Of a stretch of 64,000 nt of DNA, positions 8,181-15,950 are shown one piece after another. Both the position numbers and the translations under genes were made by a program. The notes beneath the pieces are model-generated. The model was not told the origin of the DNA, searched no databases, and saw nothing but the letters and a program-made list of their open reading frames with translations. Numbering within the stretch: position 1 is the first letter of the stretch; every line of letters starts with the position of its first letter. Source of the stretch: an uncultured Flavihumibacter sp. (lineage in GTDB: Bacteria > Bacteroidota > Bacteroidia > Chitinophagales > Chitinophagaceae); assembly GCA_902168105.1 (NCBI GenBank), contig CABHOY010000065.1, positions 62,001 to 126,000 of the forward strand, read 5' to 3'.

Positions 8181-9017
8181 TTATTTGAGATCAGGTATTG
8201 CGCAAACATCCATATCCCCATAATCGAGATTTTCACCAGCCATGCCCCAGATGAAAGTATAGTTGCTGGTGCCTGCACCGGAGTGAATAGACCATGGAGG
8301 TGATATCACAGCCTGTTCGTTCTGCATCCAGATATGTCTTGTTTCCTGTGGTTGCCCCCAGAAATGGCATACAGACTGGCCCTGTGGCACTTCAAAGTAA
8401 AAATATACTTCCATACGCCTGTCATGGGTATGAGCAGGCATTGTGTTCCATACGCTACCGGGTTTCAGTTCTGTCATTCCCATCTGCAACTGGCAGGTAG
8501 GAAGTACAGTACTAACCAGTAATTTATTGATAGTGCGGTGATTAGCTGTTTCCATCGCTCCCAGTGTTACAACTTCCGCATCCTTACGTGAAACATGACG
8601 GGTAGGATATTCATGGTGAGCGGGCGTTGAGTTCAGGTAAAACTTCGCCGGAGCGTTACTGTCTTTACTGCTGAATAACAATTCTTTTTTGCCTTTCCCT
8701 ACATATAACGCCTCTTTAAATCCGATCTCGAACGTCTCACCGTCCACCTTTATTACGCCGGCGCCACCAACATTGATGATACCCAACTCTCTCCTTTCCA
8801 GGAAGTAAGCGGCTTTAAACTGGTCGGGCGGGGTCAGTGTCAGGGTCTTTCCAACAGGAAATATCCCTCCGGTCACAAAGCGATCATAATGACTATAAAC
8901 CAGTTTGATCTCATCCTGTACAAAAAGCTGTTCTATCAAAAGTTCCTTCCGGGTCTGTGCTGTGTTCCAGCTCAACACTTCTGCCGGGCTGGCGGCATAC
9001 CTGGTTTCTGCAGTCAT
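8181..9017 (-). CDS. kduI: 5-dehydro-4-deoxy-D-glucuronate isomerase KduI
   Basis: A 278-residue cupin-type isomerase, normal length, converting 5-keto-4-deoxyuronate (DKI, formed spontaneously from the GH88 product) to DKII. The metal-binding motif MPAHTHDRRMEVYFYF supplies two His and the Glu, and the final His is in PPWSIHSG. First gene of the kduI-DUF4861-kduD-lacI operon. It is divergent from uxaA; the 276-base gap between them holds a perfect LacI-type palindrome, so both transcripts are probably controlled by one operator. Confidence 0.96.
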   Translation of the reverse strand: MTAETRYAASPAEVLSWNTAQTRKELLIEQLFVQDEIKLVYSHYDRFVTGGIFPVGKTLTLTPPDQFKAAYFLERRELGIINVGGAGVIKVDGETFEIGFKEALYVGKGKKELLFSSKDSNAPAKFYLNSTPAHHEYPTRHVSRKDAEVVTLGAMETANHRTINKLLVSTVLPTCQLQMGMTELKPGSVWNTMPAHTHDRRMEVYFYFEVPQGQSVCHFWGQPQETRHIWMQNEQAVISPPWSIHSGAGTSNYTFIWGMAGENLDYGDMDVCAIPDLK

Positions 9018-9122
9018 AATCTCGACATATTAAATTAAGAAATGATAATTCATGATGGGGATGCTGTGACGGTGCATCTTTTTTCATAACCTGAATGAAA
9101 GGTAACGTATAATGCCGAAAAT

Positions 9123-9136
9123 TGCAAACGTTTGCA
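9123..9136. promoter_or_regulatory. LacI-type operator between kduI and uxaA
   Basis: TGCAAACGTTTGCA is a perfect 14-base palindrome with the central CG typical of LacI-family operators. It lies 106 bases upstream of kduI and 158 bases upstream of uxaA, in the divergent control region. On the kduI side, about 15 bases closer to the gene, TTACCTTTC (9098-9106, minus strand) resembles the -7 box TAnnTTTG. Confidence 0.82.
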
Positions 9137-9293
9137 TAAAATACCAGCAAGTACAGAAGCACCTGTCTCAGCAGGCCGGAAATGGTTTGGTTGAACACTT
9201 CTATGGCCCTGGTTGTTCTAAAGGTAAAATCTTATCAAGGATTAAGATTTTAGTATTAACAGTGGGTGAGGTTATTTCATACTTTAGCTTATT

Positions 9294-10940
9294 ATGAATA
9301 CGTTTCTACAAATACATCCTGGCGACAATGTACTGGTAGCCCTGCAGGACCTGCAAAAAGGCTCAGAAGTCAGGTTTAATGGTTCCACAATTACTTTGCT
9401 GAAAGATGTTCCCGCTAAACATAAATTCATGATCACCGACGCTCAAACCGGCGATCCTATTACTATGTACGGTGTACTGGTAGGTAAAGCGAATACTCCT
9501 ATCCATAAGGGGGAGATCATTACTACTGAAAATGTTAAACACGATGCCAATGCTTTTCATGAAAAAGACGGTACCGTTGAATGGCAGAAACCTGACGTTT
9601 CGAATTGGAAAGACCGCACCTTTATGGGCTTTCCCCGCAAAGACGGACAGGTGGGCACCCGTAACTACTGGCTGGTGATCCCATTGGTTTTCTGTGAAAA
9701 CCGTAACGTAAGTGTCATCAAAACTGCCTTTGAAAGAGGATTGGGATTTGCCCCAACTGAAATATACAACGAGCAGGTACAAGACCTGGTGTCACTGTAC
9801 AAAAGCGGCGATCTCGATGCGATCAAAACATATAAAGCAGAAGCAGTAACGCTGACCAACAAACGCAATACCGTTTTCTCAAATATTGATGGTATCAAGT
9901 TCCTGACACATGAAGGAGGCTGCGGCGGTACACGCCAGGACTCAGATGCGCTCTGTGCCCTGCTGGCTGGTTACATCCACCATCCCAATGTGGCAGGGGC
10001 CACTGTGTTAAGCCTGGGTTGCCAGCACGCACAGGTATCCATCCTGCAGGAGTCACTGCGTAAACTGAACCCAGCTTTTGATAAACCGGTACTGGTATTT
10101 GAACAGCAGAAAAGCGCTTCCGAGTTTGAGATGCTGTCTGACGCTATCAGGGATACATTCCTGGCGCTGGTGGAAGCCGATAAGATCTCCCGCCAGCCAA
10201 GTCCTTTATCCAAACTGGTGATTGGCCTGGAATGCGGCGGTTCAGATGGTTTCTCCGGTATCTCTGCCAACCCTGCCGTAGGACATACATCCGACCTGTT
10301 GGTAGCTTTAGGAGGCAGTTCCATCCTGTCTGAGTTCCCTGAACTGTGTGGTGTTGAGCAGGAACTGATCAACCGTTGTGTTGAAAAACAAACTTCTGAT
10401 AAGTTCATTCACATCATGCGCGCTTATGAAAGCCAGGCGGAATTAGCGGGATCAGGTTTTTATATGAACCCTTCACCCGGTAATATCAAGGATGGTCTGA
10501 TCACCGATGCCATCAAGTCTGCCGGTGCTGCTAAAAAAGGCGGTATTTCGCCTGTGGTAGATGTACTGGACTATACAGAGTATGTCACTAAACCAGGACT
10601 GAACCTTCTCTGTACACCTGGTAATGACGTGGAGTCCACTTCCGCAGAAGTAGGTTCAGGCGCAAACATCGTTTTGTTCACCACTGGTCTGGGTACGCCA
10701 ACCGGCAACCCGATCGCTCCTGTTGTTAAACTGGCGACTAATACCAAACTGGCGAAACGTATGCCGGACATCATCGATATCAATACCGGTACCATTATCA
10801 GCGGTGAGAGATCCATTGAACAAATGGGTGAAGAGATCCTGGAATATGTGATCCAGGCTGCAAGCGGTGAGGTTAGAACAAAGGCAGAACTGTTAAATCA
10901 GGATGACTTCATTCCATGGAAACGCGGCGTGAGTCTGTAA
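9294..10940 (+). CDS. uxaA: Altronate dehydratase (UxaA family, fused SAF domain)
   Basis: A 548-residue dehydratase that converts D-altronate to 2-keto-3-deoxygluconate. An N-terminal SAF domain (about residues 5-85, PGDNVLVALQDLQKG) precedes the catalytic region, recognisable from GFPRKDGQVGTRNYW, THEGGCGGTRQDS, LGCQHAQVS and GLECGGSDGFSG, whose Cys residues are the likely metal ligands. E. coli UxaA has the same order. It reads alone, divergent from kduI, and its transcript ends at a long bidirectional hairpin (10965-11011). Its substrate comes from UxaB at 16 kb and its product goes to KdgK. Galactarate dehydratase is the closest alternative, but uxaB and uxaC favour altronate. Confidence 0.93.
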   Translation: MNTFLQIHPGDNVLVALQDLQKGSEVRFNGSTITLLKDVPAKHKFMITDAQTGDPITMYGVLVGKANTPIHKGEIITTENVKHDANAFHEKDGTVEWQKPDVSNWKDRTFMGFPRKDGQVGTRNYWLVIPLVFCENRNVSVIKTAFERGLGFAPTEIYNEQVQDLVSLYKSGDLDAIKTYKAEAVTLTNKRNTVFSNIDGIKFLTHEGGCGGTRQDSDALCALLAGYIHHPNVAGATVLSLGCQHAQVSILQESLRKLNPAFDKPVLVFEQQKSASEFEMLSDAIRDTFLALVEADKISRQPSPLSKLVIGLECGGSDGFSGISANPAVGHTSDLLVALGGSSILSEFPELCGVEQELINRCVEKQTSDKFIHIMRAYESQAELAGSGFYMNPSPGNIKDGLITDAIKSAGAAKKGGISPVVDVLDYTEYVTKPGLNLLCTPGNDVESTSAEVGSGANIVLFTTGLGTPTGNPIAPVVKLATNTKLAKRMPDIIDINTGTIISGERSIEQMGEEILEYVIQAASGEVRTKAELLNQDDFIPWKRGVSL

Positions 10941-10964
10941 AACATGACAATTTCTTCAAGCATA

Positions 10965-11011
10965 AAAGAGCGAGGCTCAATTTTACATGGTAAAATTGAG
11001 CCTCGCTCTTT
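10965..11011. terminator. Bidirectional terminator between uxaA and the MFS gene
   Basis: A perfect 22-base-pair stem (10965-10986 with 10990-11011) closes on a three-base loop and is bordered by A-rich and T-rich ends on both sides, so it can end transcripts from both convergent genes. Confidence 0.9.
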
Positions 11012-11028
11012 ATAATGAATGTGATCTC

Positions 11029-12390
11029 TTAAAGCTTGACCTGCTCCATTCTTGGTGCAAACAGGTGCATGATGAACCAGGCTAACAGGTACATACAGCC
11101 ACTGATAATGAACAGGATATTATACCCTGCACCGATGTTGCCCTGCTCTTTATAGTAATCCAGCAAATAGCCTACCACTATCGGAAACACACTTCCCCCA
11201 ATAGATCCGGCCATTCCACCGATCCCTACTACAGAACTCACTGCATGTTTAGGGAACATGTCTGACGCTGTCGTGAAGATATTGGCAGACCATGCCTGAT
11301 GTGCTGCTGCCGCTAAACTTATCAAACCAACGACTACCCATATATTATTGGTACTTTTTGCAAACATGATCGGCACTACGCAGATGGCAAAAAGCAACAT
11401 GGATATCTTACGAGCTTTGAACACAGGCCATCCTTTTTTGATCAGCCAGGATGATAAATATCCACCGCCGATACTGCCCACGGTCGTCGCGGTATAAATA
11501 ACGAACAACTGCAGGTTCGGCTTTTTGAAATCAAGATTAAATGTAGTGGCAAAGTAAGATGGTAGCCAGAACAGGAAGAACCACCAGATAGGATCTGTCA
11601 GCAATTTCCCGAATACGAACGCCCATGTTTGTTTTACTCCCAACAACTGTTTCCAGCTCACTGCCTTATTTTCATGAGGAGCGGACGCTGATGCTACTGC
11701 TGCTGCGGTTACCGGTTTAACACCAGCAGGGATCTCTTCTGTAGTTGGTGCATCATCACTGTGAATATGATCGTATTCTGCCTGGGTCAGTTTTTTATGA
11801 CGGGCAGGGATCTCATATATTACCGCCCAGAAGATCAACCACACAAATCCTATTAACCCCGTCCAAATAAACGCATGTTGCCAACCGTAATTACCTGCAA
11901 GCCATGGAACTACAATCGGGGCAATTACAGCCCCGATATTGGCGCCGGAATTGAAAATACCGGTCGCCAGCGCACGTTCCTTCTTCGGAAACCATTCCGC
12001 CACGGTTTTAATGGCAACGGGGAAGTTCCCGGATTCTCCCAGACCAAGGAAAACACGCGCCATCCCGAATCCGAATGTTGTTTTAGCCAGGGCATGTCCC
12101 ATTGCTGCGATACTCCATACTACGATAGAAAGGATATATCCCATCTTCGTTCCTATCTTATCTACAAGACGGCCGAACACTAACAGGCCCACTGCATATG
12201 CCGCCGCAAATGCGGACATCATATTGCCAAAATCTTTCTCCGTCCAGTTAAATTGATCTGGCCCCATTAATATAGGTTTCAACAGCCCAATTACCTGACG
12301 GTCTATATAGTTAATTGTAGTTGCAAAGAAGAGTAATGCACAAATGCGCCAACGATATTTTCCTATGGTAGTGGAATCCATGCCTTTCAT
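11029..12390 (-). CDS. MFS hexuronate transporter (anion:cation symporter family, ExuT-like)
   Basis: A 453-residue major facilitator with about twelve membrane segments and a long polar central loop (about residues 200-245). The family signature around INYIDRQVIGLLKP in helix 1 and FLGLGESGNFPVAIKTVAEWFPKKERA in helix 4 is that of the anion:cation symporters, which carry hexuronates and aldonates (ExuT, KdgT, GudP). In this locus galacturonate or unsaturated-uronate uptake across the inner membrane is the likely role. A perfect LacI-type palindrome lies 48 bases upstream. Monocistronic; Met4 is an alternative start. Confidence 0.92.
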   Translation of the reverse strand: MKGMDSTTIGKYRWRICALLFFATTINYIDRQVIGLLKPILMGPDQFNWTEKDFGNMMSAFAAAYAVGLLVFGRLVDKIGTKMGYILSIVVWSIAAMGHALAKTTFGFGMARVFLGLGESGNFPVAIKTVAEWFPKKERALATGIFNSGANIGAVIAPIVVPWLAGNYGWQHAFIWTGLIGFVWLIFWAVIYEIPARHKKLTQAEYDHIHSDDAPTTEEIPAGVKPVTAAAVASASAPHENKAVSWKQLLGVKQTWAFVFGKLLTDPIWWFFLFWLPSYFATTFNLDFKKPNLQLFVIYTATTVGSIGGGYLSSWLIKKGWPVFKARKISMLLFAICVVPIMFAKSTNNIWVVVGLISLAAAAHQAWSANIFTTASDMFPKHAVSSVVGIGGMAGSIGGSVFPIVVGYLLDYYKEQGNIGAGYNILFIISGCMYLLAWFIMHLFAPRMEQVKL

Positions 12391-12436
12391 TTTGGAATTT
12401 ATAAAGTGCTATCAATTTACAACACTCTGCTGAATA

Positions 12437-12452
12437 ATGCAAACGTTTGCAT
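12437..12452. promoter_or_regulatory. LacI-type operator upstream of the MFS transporter gene
   Basis: ATGCAAACGTTTGCAT is a perfect 16-base palindrome containing the same 14-base core as the kduI/uxaA operator. It lies 46 bases upstream of the transporter start codon, a position suited to repression. Confidence 0.85.
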
Positions 12453-12528
12453 CTTTTGATGTATGAGCGGTAGTTTTGTGTGAATTTGTCCTGATTGGTG
12501 TACGCCAGCGATGTGACGGCAGTGGTAC

Positions 12529-12683
12529 GCGGTTTCAGGTGGGATCCCTGGCTGTAGTTCTTTGAAGTTCCTTGCTATTGAACGCTGGATGGCGGTTTGG
12601 CTTTGGATTTCTATTTTACCCCCTGGTTGCATCGCATCAGCATACTTCAAATAACTAAGGCCAGGGATCCCACCTGAAACCGC
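12529..12683. repeat. 155-base inverted-repeat element
   Basis: The first 24 bases (12529-12552, beginning GCGGTTTCAGGTGGGATCCC) are repeated exactly in reverse complement at 12660-12683. Just inside, about 18 further bases on each side (TAGTTCTTTGAAG at 12555-12567 against TACTTCAAATAACTAA at 12642-12657) still pair imperfectly, leaving a centre of about 75 bases. No target-site duplication is evident. It could be a MITE-like element or a large RNA hairpin. Confidence 0.75.
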
Positions 12684-12858
12684 CGGATACTTTTGTGCTT
12701 CCTCGTAATTAAGGAGGCACAGCCGGTTCTTTGTCCGTTTGACAATAATTCTATTTCTTTTCCTGTTTAGCTGAATCCTCCTTTTAGCTTAACAGTGGAA
12801 GCCGATATAATTATCAGTGCTTAGCATTAGTGCAGTAACAGCTGATCTCCGATTGTTA

Positions 12859-13524
12859 TTACTTACTTATACTTTTCACCAGCTCTACAAGTGCTGACAT
12901 CTGTGTACGCAATGTCGTCCAGTCCTTCTTATCTATCAGGTCTTTATTCAGCAGGTTCGAGCCCATTCCTACACATACTACACCTGCATCCAGCCAGGAT
13001 TGTACACTTTCTCTTGTTGGTTCTACGCCGCCTGTGGGCATGAACTTCATTTTAGGGAATAAAGGCTTGATAGCTTTTACGAAACCAGGTCCTAATACAT
13101 TACCGGGAAATAGTTTTGTTAATGGCGCCTGGTGTTTTTCCGCTATTGCAATTTCGGAAGGCGTCATACAACCAGGTATCCATACAATGTGCTCTTTCCT
13201 GCAACTCTCTGCTACACTGGCATCTATGATAGGGCTTACAATGAAATCAGCACCCATGTCTGCAAATGCTTTTACATCTTCACCATTCTTAATGGTGCCA
13301 ATACCCAGATACATATCAGGCATCGTAGCTTTCTTCTTCTCCTGCATGGCGGTGAAATTGCGTCGTGCTCCCTCTCCCCGGTTGGTAAACTCAAACACAC
13401 GAAGTCCGGCGTCATAACAGGCCTGCAGTACTTCTATACATACTGCTGCATCATCATGGTAGAATACCGGAATTACTTTACTACGCTCAAATGCGCCTAT
13501 GATCTCTGCTGCTGGTGCTGCCAT
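12859..13524 (-). CDS. eda: 2-dehydro-3-deoxy-phosphogluconate (KDPG) aldolase
   Basis: A 221-residue class I aldolase that splits KDPG into pyruvate and glyceraldehyde-3-phosphate. The catalytic Glu lies in VFEFTNRG (about residue 41), the Schiff-base Lys in PLTKLFPGNVLGPG, and the phosphate-binding segment in MPTGGVEP. Length is normal for the family. Last gene of the uxaB-uxaC-kdgK-eda run; it starts only three bases after kdgK. It completes both uronate branches of the locus. Confidence 0.95.
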   Translation of the reverse strand: MAAPAAEIIGAFERSKVIPVFYHDDAAVCIEVLQACYDAGLRVFEFTNRGEGARRNFTAMQEKKKATMPDMYLGIGTIKNGEDVKAFADMGADFIVSPIIDASVAESCRKEHIVWIPGCMTPSEIAIAEKHQAPLTKLFPGNVLGPGFVKAIKPLFPKMKFMPTGGVEPTRESVQSWLDAGVVCVGMGSNLLNKDLIDKKDWTTLRTQMSALVELVKSISK

Positions 13525-13527
13525 GTC

Positions 13528-14526
13528 TTATATCAGTTTTAAGATGTCTGCTTTATCTGTTAAATTAAAATCTCCTTTCAGGAATAATTTTGACCAGGCT
13601 GCGGCTGCGGCAAACGAGATCGTTTGTTGCGCATCCATACCGCTTACCTGCGCATGTATCAGTCCTGCCATAAAACTATCTCCACTACCCACACGGTCTA
13701 CTACTGCATTCGTCTCATATTGTTTTGATACTTTCAGTTCCCCTCCTTCATACCAGGTAGCATAGTAGAGGTTATGCGTGAAGGCATTGGAAAAACGGAA
13801 AGTGAACGCAACATGTTTACAGCGGGGATATTTCTCTGTGATATCTTTAGCTACAGCCGCTGCTTCCGCCAGGTATATATCTTTAGTAGCTGTTTCCAGC
13901 GCCACAGTGTTTAGTTTGGCATCCAGCATCTGATGGGACGCCCATATGTTACCCATGATCACATCGCAATACTGTACCAGTTCCGGCATTACTGCAAATG
14001 GCTGTTTGCCGTATTGCCACAACTTACTACGGTAGTTCAGATCTGTAGATATCTTCAATCCTTTACGGGATGCTGCTTCCAGGACTTCTTTACAGATAGT
14101 TGCCGCATCTTCATTCAATGCCGGTGTCAGCGCGCTCCAGTGAAACCACTCTGCATCGCCCAGCAAACTGTCCCAATCTACTGTGCCTGGTTGTATCTGG
14201 CTGAAGGAAGAATATTTTCTGTCGTATACTACGCCTGCATTCTTCAGGTCAGTGCCTTGTTCCAGGAAATAAATGCCGATACGGTCACCTCCTTTCAACA
14301 TACGGTCTGTCGCTATTCCCAGCGATTCCAGTTGTTCCAGTACCTGAGTGGCAATACCGTTATCGGGCACTTTGCTGATGTATGATACCGGTGTGCCCCA
14401 ACGTGCCAAAGCGGCTGCTACGTTGGCTTCTGCGCCGCCTACATATAAGGCTGCACTGTTTTTGCCCCACTCCGGCGACAAGCGTAATAATATTTCTCCA
14501 AATGAAATTACTTTAACTGGCTTCAT
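13528..14526 (-). CDS. kdgK: 2-dehydro-3-deoxygluconokinase (PfkB family)
   Basis: A 332-residue sugar kinase that phosphorylates KDG to KDPG. PfkB signatures are present: GGAEANVAAALARWG near the N-terminus and DRVGSGDSFMAGLIH near the C-terminus with the catalytic Asp; the usual GAGD is GSGD here, a mild substitution. The substrate assignment rests on the locus, since KduD and UxaA both deliver KDG and Eda is the next gene three bases downstream. It follows uxaC by 14 bases. Confidence 0.93.
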   Translation of the reverse strand: MKPVKVISFGEILLRLSPEWGKNSAALYVGGAEANVAAALARWGTPVSYISKVPDNGIATQVLEQLESLGIATDRMLKGGDRIGIYFLEQGTDLKNAGVVYDRKYSSFSQIQPGTVDWDSLLGDAEWFHWSALTPALNEDAATICKEVLEAASRKGLKISTDLNYRSKLWQYGKQPFAVMPELVQYCDVIMGNIWASHQMLDAKLNTVALETATKDIYLAEAAAVAKDITEKYPRCKHVAFTFRFSNAFTHNLYYATWYEGGELKVSKQYETNAVVDRVGSGDSFMAGLIHAQVSGMDAQQTISFAAAAAWSKLFLKGDFNLTDKADILKLI

Positions 14527-14540
14527 GCTTCTTGTAGGGT

Positions 14541-15935
14541 CTAAAATCCAAAATACGATCTGGCGTTATTGTAACTGATGTCCTGCACCATCTTGCCCAG
14601 CCATTTGATATCTGCGGGCAACTCGCCGTTTTCTACGTCGTTACCTATGAGGTTACACAAAATACGGCGAAAATATTCATGTCGTGAATAAGAGAGGAAA
14701 CTTCTTGAATCGGTCAGCATCCCTACAAATCTACTTAGTAAGCCCATATTGCTCAAGGTGTTCATCTGCTTTTCCATTCCATCTTTCTGATCCAGGAACC
14801 ACCAGCCGGAACCGAATTGCATCTTCCCGGGAACAGTGCCGTCCTGGAAGTTACCGACCATTGTGGCGAACACCTCATTGTATGCAGGGTTCAGATTATA
14901 TACTACTGTCTTTGCCAGTTTATCCTTTTTGTCCAGCCTGTCCAGGAATGCTGACATTGCCTGCGCTACCTGCCAGTCGCCGATAGAATCCACACCGGCA
15001 TCTGCACCTACCCTACTCACCAAACGGCTGTTATTATTGCGGATAGCGCCCACGTGGAACTGTTGTACCCAGCCACGTTCATGATTCCATTCGCAGATAA
15101 TATGTAGTGTGCCTGCTTTAAAGGCATCTGTTTCTTCCGGTGTCAGCGGCTGTCCTTTACGCAGTTTTGCATAAGATGCAGCCAGTCCTTCCTGCGTGAA
15201 ATTACCTGCGTAGAAAGTGCTGATGCCATGATCGGACAGACGGCCACCATTTGCATGGAAATAGTCATGCCGGCTGCGTAATGCATCTATAAACTGACTG
15301 TAGGTATCTGTATTGATGCCTGCTGCAGTACCCAGTTTATCTGCATAGGCATTGAATGCTGCCACGTCCTCCACTCCTATGGCCCTATCGGGTCTGAATG
15401 TCGGCAGTACACGCACTTTGAAGGAAGATTGGCTGATTGCTTTATGATATTCCAGGGAATCACAGGGATCATCAGTAGTGCACAATGTGTCTACTTTAAA
15501 ATGCTGTAATAATGCCTGGGTGGTCCACTTAGGCAGTTGTTCATTACAATGCTCATACACCTGCTCTGCACTATCTTTATCTAATAATTGCTTTACACCA
15601 AAAGGATTCAGCAATTCCATATGTGTCCAATGGTACAACGGATTCCGCATCGTATAAGGCACTGTTTCCGCCCATCGTTTGAATTTGGTATAATCATCTG
15701 TATTGCCCGTGATATCCTCTTCCGCTACCCCATTTGCACGCATGGCACGCCATTTATAATGGTCGCCTTTCAGCCACATAGCAGTCAGGCTCTCAAACTG
15801 ACGGTTAGCGGCAATTTCGTCCGGAGGCAGGTGATTATGATAATCGATGATAGGCATCTCTTTTGCATAATCGTGGAATAGCTGTTTTGCCGTTTCTGTC
15901 TGCAACAGAAAATCAGCACCTAAGAATTGTTTCAT
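14541..15935 (-). CDS. uxaC: Glucuronate/galacturonate isomerase UxaC
   Basis: A 464-residue uronate isomerase of the amidohydrolase superfamily converting D-galacturonate to D-tagaturonate (and glucuronate to fructuronate). Metal-binding HNH is in IIDYHNHLPPDEIA, and the family blocks LTAMWLKGDHYKWRAMR and CEWNHERGW are present. Second gene of its operon, 15 bases after uxaB and 14 before kdgK. No mannonate dehydratase is present in the window, so the galacturonate branch is the one that is complete here. Confidence 0.96.
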   Translation of the reverse strand: MKQFLGADFLLQTETAKQLFHDYAKEMPIIDYHNHLPPDEIAANRQFESLTAMWLKGDHYKWRAMRANGVAEEDITGNTDDYTKFKRWAETVPYTMRNPLYHWTHMELLNPFGVKQLLDKDSAEQVYEHCNEQLPKWTTQALLQHFKVDTLCTTDDPCDSLEYHKAISQSSFKVRVLPTFRPDRAIGVEDVAAFNAYADKLGTAAGINTDTYSQFIDALRSRHDYFHANGGRLSDHGISTFYAGNFTQEGLAASYAKLRKGQPLTPEETDAFKAGTLHIICEWNHERGWVQQFHVGAIRNNNSRLVSRVGADAGVDSIGDWQVAQAMSAFLDRLDKKDKLAKTVVYNLNPAYNEVFATMVGNFQDGTVPGKMQFGSGWWFLDQKDGMEKQMNTLSNMGLLSRFVGMLTDSRSFLSYSRHEYFRRILCNLIGNDVENGELPADIKWLGKMVQDISYNNARSYFGF

Positions 15936-15950
15936 AAACGATCTGGTTCC

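Larger units (their letters stand above)
12391..12858. other. Gene-free stretch between the MFS gene and eda
   Basis: 468 bases with no credible gene. It holds the LacI-type operator (12438-12451) close to the MFS promoter and a 155-base element with perfect 24-base inverted ends (12529-12683). The remaining part up to eda shows nothing I recognise, and no clear terminator for the uxaB-uxaC-kdgK-eda operon. Confidence 0.8.

Noticed and set aside
12417..12650. Open reading frame of 77 codons on the minus strand before eda
   Set aside because: It spans the operator and half of the inverted-repeat element, has no protein-like pattern and no start context.
12529..12683. Insertion sequence
   Set aside because: Too short for a transposase gene, and no target-site duplication is visible; at most a non-autonomous element.
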